Assembly: GCA_026225275.1 (NCBI GenBank) | Contig: JAMFSL010000154.1 | Coordinates: 1-64,000, forward strand | From: Puia dinghuensis | GTDB taxonomy: Bacteria; Bacteroidota; Bacteroidia; Chitinophagales; Chitinophagaceae | Length of the DNA stretch: 64,000 bases | Reading direction: 5' to 3' | In this document: one piece after another, positions 40,081 through 50,412 of the stretch | How positions within the stretch are numbered: the stretch's first letter is position 1 | Layout: every line of letters begins with the position of its first letter | Notes under the pieces: generated by a model | Told to the model about the DNA's origin: nothing | The model's input: only the letters and a program-made list of their open reading frames with translations | Databases searched by the model: none | Position numbers and translations under genes: made by a program

Positions 40081-43000
40081 GTGCACTGGTTATGTGCCGG
40101 ATGCATAATGTTCAATATGAGGAGACGAAACTTCTTTAATGCTTGCTGGCTGTTGCTATCCACTATCTCCATAGGTCTGCCCGGCATTTCCTCCGGCCAG
40201 ACCTATCCCTATCAATTCAATTACCTGACGGTAGATGAAGGGCTTTCCCACACCGATGCCAACGATATTGCCCAGGACCGCCTGGGGTATATTTGGGTGG
40301 CTACCTATTTTGGCCTCGACCGGTTTGACGGTTATGTCACCCGACAGTACTATAACAATAATGACCCTGTCAACAATGCTTTTAAGAACCGGATACGCTG
40401 CATTTTCCCGGACGATTCCGGGAAAATCTGGCTGGGTACGGAATTCGGGCTACAGTGTTTTGATCCCCGGACGGAGCAATATACCGACTATACGGCGCCG
40501 GATCAGAAAACCATTCTTCATTTTGAAAAGCTTTATAAACCGGAAGGCCAGCTCATCTATGGCTTCGTGGATGACCGGGTGGAGCTATATTCTGTTGCCC
40601 ATCGGACGCTGGTGAAGATTCCGCTGACCATTCCGGCAGGCATTCATCTGACCGACATGACCGCAGACCGGCAAGGCGTGATCTATCTGTCCAGTGACCA
40701 TGGCTTGTGGATCCTGGATAAAAACGGCCGGTTTCATCCAGTGAATATACAAGGACTTACCGCGGTTAATTGCTCGACAGTCTGTTTTGACGAGGGTAAC
40801 CACCTGATGACGGCGTCGGCCAACACTTTGTATGTTACCGGGATGAAGCCCGCTGGTGACAGCGTCCGGCCGGTCCTCTATGTCCGGGGAAAATTTGATG
40901 CGCCACGAACGAATTTTATCCGAAATATCCTGCATGGCCGAAACGGCGATTTCTGGATTAATAACGGATCTGAATTGTTCCGGTTGGACCAGCACCTCCA
41001 GCTGCTGCAGGAGGTGAGCCGCGGGTCAGGGCCCCGGTCACTAAATACCAGTTCCCTGACAAAAGCGTTTATTGACCGCTCGCAATGCCTGTGGGTATGT
41101 ACTTTCGGGGGCGGGTTGAACTATTGCGACCTGAATGAAAAGCATTTCTATACTTTTCAGCATGAACCGGAAAACCCTAACTCATTAAGCGGAAACCATA
41201 TCCGGAGCGTGCTGGAAGACGGTAACGACGTTTGGATCGGCACGACAGCCAACGGGTTGAACCGCTATGACCGCAGGACGAGACAATTTTCCTTTTATAA
41301 TACTTATAACTCGCCGGTACGGATCAGAGACAATGTCGTCGAATCGCTGGCGCTGGATGACGACCACAATTTGTGGATCGGCTGCGGATCCGGCATCCAA
41401 ATCTTAAGCCCGGATAGAAAAACATGCTGGCAGCCGCCGGGCTACAAGGATTTTCCCACCTATGGTGTCGAGACCCTGGCCAAAGATTGTTTCGGCAATA
41501 TGTGGTTTGGCGACCATATGGACCATTACGGCGTCGTGTGGAAAGACAAAAAACGACAATACCATGTACGCTATTACGGCGAAAGCTACTTCATTCTTGC
41601 CGATAAGACCAAACCCCAGCTGATAGCTTCGAGCACCCATGGATTAAAACGCTATCTCATCGACGACCAGGGCAATATCCTCAAAACCTATTCCTACAAT
41701 GCCTCCACGGCCGCCAACTCCCTGAGTTCCAACTACACGTATCCCATCTGCCGTCAAAACGACAGCGTGTACTGGGTCGGTACCATCGGCGGCGGAGTGG
41801 ACCGGCTAACGCTCGATCCCGATGATGAACATTATTCGGTTCGATCCTACACGGATAAAGACGGCGTGTTTAAAGATATCGAGAGCATGGAGATCGATAA
41901 TGCCGGTAAGATCTGGATGGGGGGAAACGGGTTGGAATGCCTGGACCCGTCCACCGACAAGGTAATCCGGTATGATAAGAACGACGGCTTGCAGGGAAAC
42001 AGCTTCAAAGTGGGTTCGTCCTGTAAAGGCGCAGAAGGCATCCTTTATTTCGGAGGCATTAATGGCCTCAACTACTTTTACCCTGATGAGATCCGGGCGA
42101 ATACCATCGGCGCGACGCCGAGACTCACCGACATCATTATCAATAACCAGCACCCTGCCGTAGGCAGTCCCCAAAGCAAGAATTCGATCCCCGAGACCAT
42201 TGGATATGACTCGTCCCTGGTCCTGAACTATCTGCAAAATAATTTCACGATCTCATTCAGCGCCATGCATTTCGCCGGCCCGCTAAAATGCAGGTATCGC
42301 TACCGCCTGATCGGCTTCGACAAACAATGGAAATATACCGATGGTAAAAACCCGAATGCCGCTTATAGCAATCTCGAATTCAAGCCGTACACTTTCCAGG
42401 TGCAGGCCACGAATAACGACGGCCTTTGGAGTAACGATATAGCTGGAATAGACATCATTATTACGCCCCCCTGGTGGAAGTCGCCGCCGGCGAAAGTGGT
42501 GTATTTCCTGCTCGTCCTGATGGCGCTTGCCGGCATCTATCTGTACCAGGCCCGTTGGTACCGGCTAAAACGAGAATTGGAGGTGCGCGCCGTCAATGAA
42601 AGAAAAAGAGAGGAGATGCATCAGCACCGCGAGGAACTGTATAAACAGCAGCTCACGTTTTTTACGAACATTTCGCATGAGTTCCGCACGCCGCTTACCC
42701 TGATCCTTGGCCCGCTCGAAGCCCTGATCAGCGAAAATAAGAACAGGGCACTCGACACGTCCTATCAGCTGATGCTCAGAAACGCGAAACGGCTCATCAA
42801 CCTGATCAGTGAGCTGATGAACTTCAAAAAGGTAACCGACAGCGTCATAAAACTCCATGTAGAACCCCTCTCCGTCCAGCAATTCTGCAGGGACGTCGCC
42901 GGTGAATTTCAAACCCTGGCCGACAGCAAGGGTATCGCTTTTACGATTGCGGATCATACGGCTGAAAAGGGAGAAGGCGACGTCACTGGCTTCTTTGATG

Positions 43001-44298
43001 TCCAGGTGCTCGAAAAGATCTTGTTTAACCTGCTCAACAATGCGTTCAAATACACTAACTCCGGCGGTCGTGTCACCTTTGACATCTTCGAAGACCTTCA
43101 GCACCTGAAGCCCTCTTATTCTCATGGGTTCCGGCTGCTCAACGAATCTCATCGCGCCCGCCAATATCTGTACTTCCGCATTGCAGACTCCGGTATCGGC
43201 ATTTCGGGCGACTCGCTGCACAGCATCTTCGACCGCTATTTCCGCGTAAGCGCGAACCACCTAGGTTCCGGCATCGGCCTGGCGCTGGTGAAAAGCCTTA
43301 CCCAGCTGCATAAAGGAGATATCTATGTCTATAGCGAACGGAACGTCGGCACGGAGATCATCATCGGTATTCCGTGGGGGCAAGAAAATTATTCCGGGTC
43401 GGAAAAAGACCGGTCTGCCGTCAGGCTGGACACGCGACTTGAATTTGCCGTTAACCCTATCCCGGCGCCGGTTCCCGATACGGAAGAGGAAGCGCCGGCC
43501 CCCCCTGTTGCAGGCAGAAAGCGAATTTTGCTTGTGGACGACAATAAGGAGTTAAGGGTCTTTCTGCGCCAGGTGTTTGAAAAAAGTTACTACATCTTCG
43601 AAGCGGAAGATGGCCTGCAAGCCCTGGAAATGGCGACCTATAATATTCCCGACCTGATCATCAGCGACGTCATGATGCCCGGCATGAACGGGGTCGAACT
43701 GTGTAAAGCGGTAAAAGAACGGTTCGAAACCAGCCATATTCCATTCATCATACTCTCTGCCAAGGACGCCCTGGAATCAAAATTAGCCGGAATGGAGTCC
43801 GGGGCAGACTATTATTTTGCCAAACCATTGAGCGTCGACCTGCTGCGGTTGACGGTACATAATATATTCGAGCAAAGTGAAAAGCTCAAACAACGCTTCA
43901 CTACCAACTACCTGACAGACGCCACAGAACTGGTACACTCGGAGAAGGACAAAAAGTTTTTCCAAGAGCTGCTGGCGCTTATAGAAGAACATATCCAGGA
44001 TGCGGAGCTGGATGTCGATTTTCTTTGTGACCGCCTCTATATCAGCCGCACCAGGTTGTATCAGAAGGTACAAAGCACGTCGGATCAGTCGGTAGCGGAA
44101 TTTATCCGCACCATTCGGCTGAAAAAAGCCATCCAGATGATGACCCATGAAGACGTCACCATGAACGACGTGGCCATCCGGGTCGGGATGCAAAGCTCCT
44201 CCCATTTCTCACGGGTCTTCAAAAAAGAATACGGCAAATCGCCGCTGCAGTACATGCAGTCACTGAAAAAAGACAATTTCCGGTCAGGCCCATACTAG
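40081..44298 (+). CDS. Hybrid two-component system regulator (HTCS): propeller sensor, HK, receiver, AraC HTH
   Basis: 1405 aa; two-component propeller repeats, FFTNISHEFRTPLTLILGP, DLIISDVMMPGMNG, AraC HTH SSSHFSRVFKKEYGKSPLQYM; ATG at 40108 also plausible. Confidence 0.95.
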   Translation: MHWLCAGCIMFNMRRRNFFNACWLLLSTISIGLPGISSGQTYPYQFNYLTVDEGLSHTDANDIAQDRLGYIWVATYFGLDRFDGYVTRQYYNNNDPVNNAFKNRIRCIFPDDSGKIWLGTEFGLQCFDPRTEQYTDYTAPDQKTILHFEKLYKPEGQLIYGFVDDRVELYSVAHRTLVKIPLTIPAGIHLTDMTADRQGVIYLSSDHGLWILDKNGRFHPVNIQGLTAVNCSTVCFDEGNHLMTASANTLYVTGMKPAGDSVRPVLYVRGKFDAPRTNFIRNILHGRNGDFWINNGSELFRLDQHLQLLQEVSRGSGPRSLNTSSLTKAFIDRSQCLWVCTFGGGLNYCDLNEKHFYTFQHEPENPNSLSGNHIRSVLEDGNDVWIGTTANGLNRYDRRTRQFSFYNTYNSPVRIRDNVVESLALDDDHNLWIGCGSGIQILSPDRKTCWQPPGYKDFPTYGVETLAKDCFGNMWFGDHMDHYGVVWKDKKRQYHVRYYGESYFILADKTKPQLIASSTHGLKRYLIDDQGNILKTYSYNASTAANSLSSNYTYPICRQNDSVYWVGTIGGGVDRLTLDPDDEHYSVRSYTDKDGVFKDIESMEIDNAGKIWMGGNGLECLDPSTDKVIRYDKNDGLQGNSFKVGSSCKGAEGILYFGGINGLNYFYPDEIRANTIGATPRLTDIIINNQHPAVGSPQSKNSIPETIGYDSSLVLNYLQNNFTISFSAMHFAGPLKCRYRYRLIGFDKQWKYTDGKNPNAAYSNLEFKPYTFQVQATNNDGLWSNDIAGIDIIITPPWWKSPPAKVVYFLLVLMALAGIYLYQARWYRLKRELEVRAVNERKREEMHQHREELYKQQLTFFTNISHEFRTPLTLILGPLEALISENKNRALDTSYQLMLRNAKRLINLISELMNFKKVTDSVIKLHVEPLSVQQFCRDVAGEFQTLADSKGIAFTIADHTAEKGEGDVTGFFDVQVLEKILFNLLNNAFKYTNSGGRVTFDIFEDLQHLKPSYSHGFRLLNESHRARQYLYFRIADSGIGISGDSLHSIFDRYFRVSANHLGSGIGLALVKSLTQLHKGDIYVYSERNVGTEIIIGIPWGQENYSGSEKDRSAVRLDTRLEFAVNPIPAPVPDTEEEAPAPPVAGRKRILLVDDNKELRVFLRQVFEKSYYIFEAEDGLQALEMATYNIPDLIISDVMMPGMNGVELCKAVKERFETSHIPFIILSAKDALESKLAGMESGADYYFAKPLSVDLLRLTVHNIFEQSEKLKQRFTTNYLTDATELVHSEKDKKFFQELLALIEEHIQDAELDVDFLCDRLYISRTRLYQKVQSTSDQSVAEFIRTIRLKKAIQMMTHEDVTMNDVAIRVGMQSSSHFSRVFKKEYGKSPLQYMQSLKKDNFRSGPY

Positions 44299-44346
44299 AA
44301 TCCTGATCATACCGGGCGGAAAAAACAATGGCTGACCTGGCTACTG

Positions 44347-45988
44347 TTACTTAAGATCCTCCATTGCCATCGTCTCCCCGGGCGACTTTCGTGTCATCAG
44401 GCTAATGGACGCCGGCTTTAAATCATCTGCCTCTATGTTTAGCTGCAGACTACCGGGATTGCGGTCCGCTTGTACAACTGCGTAAGCATGACCTTTAAAA
44501 GCCTTTCGCTCCTGTAATTTAAACGGGTTAAGATCACTTTGATTTCCATTGTCAACCGCCAAAAGCTTCCCATTGCCGGTCACGTTAAACCGGATAAGAT
44601 CATCGGCATCCGGTACGAGGTTCCCGTCTGCATCAACAACGTCGATATCGAACAGCGCTACATCGCTAGCGTCAGCGTAGACCGTCGTGCTGTCCCTGGT
44701 GATCCGAAGGGCGGCTGCTTTACCTGAGGTATGCAGCTCTTCGATGATCACCTGCCTGCCGTTCTTATGGCCAACAGCTTTAATGATACCCGGCTCATAA
44801 GCCACATCCCAGGTTAAATGCAGATCGGCAGTCGTCACGTTAACCAGGGGTCTTGCATAGCTGTCCCAACCGCCCGAAGTGCCCTGCCTCGGAAATTCCT
44901 TCACCTTGATCCCGTACGATCTGTTATTGACAAACAATTCTACGGTATCGCAATTGGTGTAAGCGAGTACAGGCATGATCTGCCCTTCGTGTCCTTTCCA
45001 GTTCCAGTGCGGAAAGAGGTGCAGCACCGGTTGGGCGGTCCATTGACTTTGATAAAAATAAAAACCATCCTTTGGGCGATTCGTCAGGTCAATTTCGCCA
45101 TATACCGACCCTCTTGCACGCCCGTGCGCTTCACCTAAATAATCGATGCCTGTCCACATAAAGTCGCCGATAACATAATCGTGTACCGCAACAAATTTCC
45201 ATAATTGTTCGGCACGCACGATTCCGCTGTTATAGTTGGGCGTTACCCGCCCCTGTTTAATGGTTAATGAATCTTCAGGCGGATTCTGCAATGCTTCACT
45301 TTCCGTGCCGATCATTTTCCAACCCGGATAGTCGTAATGATCAATGCTGTAATAAAGTTCGCGACGCTCATGCCAGCGGTCAACGTAATTGAAGCCGACT
45401 ATATCTTCTGCGTTCAGGAAAGCCAGCTTGGTCGAGCCGCCATCAGCAGCTATCTGATCATTACCAGTCGTCACCAGCCGTGTGGGGTCCTCCCCATGAA
45501 AAACGTCCAGCAGTTTTTTCAAAATCGTGACGCCACGGTCCGAGCTCTGATCGCCGATTTCATTACCCGCGCTCCATAACACCACGGATGGGTGATTGCG
45601 GTCGCGCGGTATCTGGGGCGCTGTTCTTATATATTCCGTCAAACTGAATATTGACCTGCTTGCTGCTGACCCATGCCGGTAGCTGGAAGGTTTTGCGGTA
45701 CCAGCCAATTCCGGCAGGCAGATAACCGCCGCCATGGCCCGTTGGTGCATCCATATTGAAAGTGCCCTCAATACTCCAGTCATGCGGCAGATCGAGCTGC
45801 CGCCAGGCAACGTCGTTAAAATTCGATGTAGAGGCATTTTTATCATCTCCCAAAAAAAACTTCCAGTCCCGGTCCATTGACAGGTGATACCGGCTGGCTT
45901 TCGGATGGACTTGAGCAGTGAGCTTAAACGGAAGGGTCAATATTGCCATGTACCCCAGACATGCTGCAACAGTAAGATATCGTCTCAT
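44347..45988 (-). pseudogene. GH2 pseudogene with internal deletion and frameshift
   Basis: 45563-45988 carries the N-terminal sugar-binding domain (to IQFDGIYKNS); 44347-45846 resumes at PRDRNHPSVVLWSAGNEIG in another frame; intervening domain absent. Confidence 0.88.
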
Positions 45989-45998
45989 GGCCTTTAAT

Positions 45999-48900
45999 TT
46001 ATTTTTTTACCAGGTCCTGCATGAATTGCATGGGGGTCTTGCCATATTGCTTTTTAAAGGCTTTTGTAAAATAGGACTGGGTCTGGATGCCGATCCGGCA
46101 GGCGATTTCCATGAGGGAGACATCTTCATGGAGCATGATGTTCACCGCCTTCTTCAAACGGATAGTACGAATGAAATCCCCGGTGGCCTGCCCGGTGAGG
46201 GCCTTTATCTTTTCATGGAGCTTTGAACGGCTCATATTGACTTTCCTGCAGACATATTGAATATCAAGGTCGGGGTTCATCAGCTGGGAGTCGATGATGG
46301 CCAGTAATTCATCCATGAATTCCCTGTCTTTGGCCGATTGCAGCAGTTCGCGGGCATCTGCCTGGTAATCCTTTACGTAATGATCACGCAGTTTCTGCCG
46401 CTGGTCGAAGACATTGCGGATCGTCAACAGCAGGAATTCTACATTCACCGGTTTAGAGAAATGGAAATCGGCGCCCGCTTCCGCGCCTTCGACTTTGGCC
46501 GGATTGGCATCTTTGGCCGTCAGCATGATGAAGGGGATGTGGCTGGTGTCTATATCCTGGCGGATAGCTTTACAAAATTCATTGCCATTCATCACCGGCA
46601 TCATGACATCGCTGATGATCAGGTCCGGAGGGGCGGATTTGGCTTTCTGCAATCCTTCCGCACCGTCGGCGGCTTCCGACACCTGGTAATAAGGAATCAG
46701 GCAATCCCTGATGAAATGTCTCAGCTCTTCATTGTCGTCTGTCACCAGGATATGCCGGGCAGGAGTCCGCCGCCTGATGGGTAAAGCCTCTGCCGTGTCG
46801 TCGCCGACGGGGAATTCTCCATCATACCGGTTATGCAGGCTTTCCAGCCTGGTGCGGTTTTCTCCCGCCTGGTTGATCCATTTTTCTTCAGGCAGGTAGT
46901 TGTCCTCTTCCGCCGGGATGCCGACAATGATCTCCGTACCGCGATCCCGTTCACTATAAACAAAGATGTCGCCCTTGTGGAGGGAGGTCAGGCTCCTGAC
47001 GAAAGCCAGGCCGATGCCCGATCCCAGGTGGTATTCGCTGACCCGGTAGTAGCGCTCGAAGATATGCCGGATGGAGTTGCCTGAGATGCCGATGCCGTTG
47101 TCACGGATGCGGATATAGTTATATCGTTGCGCCCGGTAATCATTCAGCAGGATGATTTCGTTGGCAAATGAAGGTTTGAACCCGACAAGGGAATCCAGGA
47201 CGTCCATTTCAATCGTTCCGCCGGGCGACGTGTATTTAAAAGCATTGCTGAGCAGGTTCAGCACGATTTTTTCCAATACCTGCCGGTCATACCAGCTGTC
47301 CGACCGGACCTTATCGGGCCGGACGACAAAGTGAATATTTTTCTTATCGGCCCATTCATAAAATTCGGCGGCGACTTCTTCCAGGAAGTTGCTCAGGTTA
47401 CCCGGCACGATCTGCAACTTCAGCGCCCCTGCCTGTAGCTTCCGGTAATCCATGAGTTCATTGATCAGGTAAAGCAGCCGGCCGGCATTCCGGTGGATCG
47501 ACCTGTATTGCTTCATGACGACCGGCGTGGCCTCTTCCTTCAGCAATCTTTCTGCGGGTCCCATGATCAGCATGAGCGGCGTACGCAGCTCATGGGAAAT
47601 GTTGGTAAAGAACTGCAGTTGCATCTGGACGAGCTCCTGTTGCTTGCGGGCCTCCATTTTTTTCAATTGCCGCCGCCGCTTTGTAAGGTATATCGCATAG
47701 GCACTGCCGACGATAACCAGGGAAACAAGAAAGAGGAACCAGCTCGTCTTCCAGAAAGGGGGACGGATAATGATCCGGATGGACGTACCCTTGTCATTCC
47801 AGACCCCATCATTATTGGAGGCACGTACATGAAATACATATTCACCGAAGTCAAGATTGGTATAATTGGTCTTGTTTTCATTATTCGTGTAGTGCCAGTC
47901 TTTATCGAATCCTTCCAGCTTGTAGGCATAGTGGTTATTCTCCGAGTTGGTATAGTTCAGTGCCGAAAAGGTGAATGCGATGGAGGACTGTTTGTGGGAC
48001 AGCCCGATCGCAGGGGTCAGGCTGATATCATTTTGCAGGATGCCGGTGGGGTCTCCGGGCTGGATCTTCTCATTGAAGATACGAAGCTCAGTGATATATA
48101 CCGGCGGGACATAGTGGTTGATCCGGATCTCTGAGGGGTAGAAGTAATTGAAGCCGTCGGCGCCGCCGAAGAACATTTCTCCATCACGGGTTTGCAGGCA
48201 GGAATTGGTATAAAATTCCAGCCCCTGCAGGCCATCGCTGGTATTGTAGGTGGAAAAGGAAGAATCTGTGGGATTGAAGCGGATGAGTCCTCTTGAAGTA
48301 GATATCCAGAAGTTATTTGCTGTATCTTCTTCTATTCCCTTGATAAATTCATGGGCCAGGCCGCCGCGCCGGGTATAAATAGAAAAGCTCTTTTTAAGTG
48401 GATCGAAAAGATATAGCCCTTCCTGTCCCACCCATAGCCGGCCGTGTTTATCGATGAAGATCACCCGAAGATCGGCAGTGCTTGCCTGGTCACTGAAATA
48501 ATGATAAAAATGCTGCCGCACGGGATCGTAGCAATTCAGCCCGCCGTCGTCCGTTCCGAACCACAATTTACCGCTCTTGTCCTCCGCCATAGACACAATA
48601 TCGTTGCCCCGCAGGCCAGTCTGCCCCGACGGGTCAGTCGTGACGCGATGGAAGCGCCCTGTCCGGCGGTCCAGCAGGTTCAGTCCACCATAATAGGTAG
48701 CTACCCAGAAATTGCCATGGCTGTCTTCAAGGGTGCCCTGAACATAATCGGAGCTGATGGAACTGCTGTCCGCAGCATTGTTGGTGTAATGGACGAAGCT
48801 GCCGTTTTTGACCATCCGGTTGAGGCCTCCGCCCCAGGTGGAGACCCATAATTCATTGTGGCTGTCCGTAACGATATTCATGATAGCGTCGGAACTGATA

Positions 48901-50162
48901 CTGCGCGGCTTGTCCGGGTCAAAACAATAGTAGGTGAAGCTGTTCCGGCGCCTGTCGAAATAATTCAGTCCGCCACCGGTAGTCCCTACCCAGATATTGC
49001 CTTTGCGATCTTCACCGAAAGCAATGATGTCATTATCATTCAGGGAATGGCCCGTAAGCTTCTTGGTATACAGGCCGAATTTTTCGCCGTAAGGAGAGTA
49101 AAGATTGACACCCCCGCGGTGAGTGCCTACCCAGAAATTGCCCACTTTGTCTTCGAAGATGGCAGAGATGGTTCGGTTGGACAGTCCCTGCCGTGTTTCC
49201 GGCTCTTCATTATAATGATACCAGCAGTCCGAGCCGGGATGGAAAAGATTCAGCCCGCAGTTGATCGTACCTACCCAAATATTGCCCTTCTTGTCCAGGA
49301 ACAGGCTTTCGATCATATTGCCGGACAGGCTGCTGTCATTCTTTTCGTCGTTCTGGAAAAGCTTTGCCTTACCGGTCTGCAGGTCGAGCCGGTAGAGGCC
49401 GCTGCTTTGGGTGCCCAGCCACAGGTCATTGTTTTGCCGGACGACAAATTTGATGAGTACATTGTCGAGGGAAGGTTGCGATGTAAATTTCATAAAGGCC
49501 GGTCGGCTGGGATCGAAAAAGAGCAATCCTTTATTAGTGGCTGCCCATATCCGGCCATTAGTGCCTTCGCAGATGGCATTGATGCGGTCATTACCCCCAT
49601 ATTCCGGGAACCATTCCGTAGGACGAAAGGAGGCAAAACGCCGCGAATTTTCATCCAGTAAGCTCAGTCCGTCGTTAGTGGCGATCCACAGCCTCCGGCG
49701 GTTGTCCTCGCAAATGGACGTCACCGTATTGCCTGCGAGGCTGTTGGGGTCGTTATCCCCGCCCTGTAAATGGGTAAATTTATCGGTATAGGGGTCGAAG
49801 CAGTTCAGCCCGTTCAGGGTCCCTACCCATAGCCTCCGCCGGCTGTCTTCATACAGGGCGGTAATATAATTTCCGCTGATGCTGCCCGTGTCGCCCTGGA
49901 TATGCCGGAATGTGATCATTTCGTGGCCGTCAAACCGGTTGAGTCCGTCGCGGGTACCAAACCACATATAGCCACGGTAGTCCTGGATCATACATTGGAT
50001 GACAAGATTGGAAAGACCTTGTTCATAGCCTAAATGTTTGAAAGACAGTTTCGGAGCCTGGCCATAACCGCTAACCGGCAAGAAGTGCAGCATGATGGTC
50101 AGACAGAAAAGAAAGGGTAAAAACCGGACCCTTTGCGGTGAGTCATTGAAGAAAATTTCCAT
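45999..50162 (-). CDS. Second HTCS regulator
   Basis: 1387 aa; propeller repeats (GNIWVGTTGGGLNYFD), FFTNISHELRTPLMLIMGP, DLIISDVMMPVMNG, AraC HTH TQSYFTKAFKKQYGKTPMQFM. Confidence 0.95.
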   Translation of the reverse strand: MEIFFNDSPQRVRFLPFLFCLTIMLHFLPVSGYGQAPKLSFKHLGYEQGLSNLVIQCMIQDYRGYMWFGTRDGLNRFDGHEMITFRHIQGDTGSISGNYITALYEDSRRRLWVGTLNGLNCFDPYTDKFTHLQGGDNDPNSLAGNTVTSICEDNRRRLWIATNDGLSLLDENSRRFASFRPTEWFPEYGGNDRINAICEGTNGRIWAATNKGLLFFDPSRPAFMKFTSQPSLDNVLIKFVVRQNNDLWLGTQSSGLYRLDLQTGKAKLFQNDEKNDSSLSGNMIESLFLDKKGNIWVGTINCGLNLFHPGSDCWYHYNEEPETRQGLSNRTISAIFEDKVGNFWVGTHRGGVNLYSPYGEKFGLYTKKLTGHSLNDNDIIAFGEDRKGNIWVGTTGGGLNYFDRRRNSFTYYCFDPDKPRSISSDAIMNIVTDSHNELWVSTWGGGLNRMVKNGSFVHYTNNAADSSSISSDYVQGTLEDSHGNFWVATYYGGLNLLDRRTGRFHRVTTDPSGQTGLRGNDIVSMAEDKSGKLWFGTDDGGLNCYDPVRQHFYHYFSDQASTADLRVIFIDKHGRLWVGQEGLYLFDPLKKSFSIYTRRGGLAHEFIKGIEEDTANNFWISTSRGLIRFNPTDSSFSTYNTSDGLQGLEFYTNSCLQTRDGEMFFGGADGFNYFYPSEIRINHYVPPVYITELRIFNEKIQPGDPTGILQNDISLTPAIGLSHKQSSIAFTFSALNYTNSENNHYAYKLEGFDKDWHYTNNENKTNYTNLDFGEYVFHVRASNNDGVWNDKGTSIRIIIRPPFWKTSWFLFLVSLVIVGSAYAIYLTKRRRQLKKMEARKQQELVQMQLQFFTNISHELRTPLMLIMGPAERLLKEEATPVVMKQYRSIHRNAGRLLYLINELMDYRKLQAGALKLQIVPGNLSNFLEEVAAEFYEWADKKNIHFVVRPDKVRSDSWYDRQVLEKIVLNLLSNAFKYTSPGGTIEMDVLDSLVGFKPSFANEIILLNDYRAQRYNYIRIRDNGIGISGNSIRHIFERYYRVSEYHLGSGIGLAFVRSLTSLHKGDIFVYSERDRGTEIIVGIPAEEDNYLPEEKWINQAGENRTRLESLHNRYDGEFPVGDDTAEALPIRRRTPARHILVTDDNEELRHFIRDCLIPYYQVSEAADGAEGLQKAKSAPPDLIISDVMMPVMNGNEFCKAIRQDIDTSHIPFIMLTAKDANPAKVEGAEAGADFHFSKPVNVEFLLLTIRNVFDQRQKLRDHYVKDYQADARELLQSAKDREFMDELLAIIDSQLMNPDLDIQYVCRKVNMSRSKLHEKIKALTGQATGDFIRTIRLKKAVNIMLHEDVSLMEIACRIGIQTQSYFTKAFKKQYGKTPMQFMQDLVKK

Positions 50163-50412
50163 GGTCAGGCATTATCGTAGTACTAAATGTAAACAATTAT
50201 TTATTCAACTCTCTCCCTACCCTGCCGGGGCAACCGTCATTTGGTCAATCCAACCAAAAATATAAACGATCAAAACAAAAATGCCTGACGGGCCAGCCCA
50301 GTCCGGCGCACCAAGTCCGGATTTAGGATGATCCGACCAAAATCCCGGACCTCTGCATTGTCTTAATGTGTTAGTCGCGGCTACCTTAGCTGCGGACGAT
50401 TGACATCTTAAT

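Noticed and set aside
48858-49661. 267-aa plus-strand ORF opposite HTCS-2
   Set aside because: Periodic motifs mirror the antisense propeller repeats of HTCS-2.
50374-50397. Near-palindrome gtcgcggctaccttagctgcggac before the PQQ gene
   Set aside because: Imperfect with an indel between arms; too weak to call separately.
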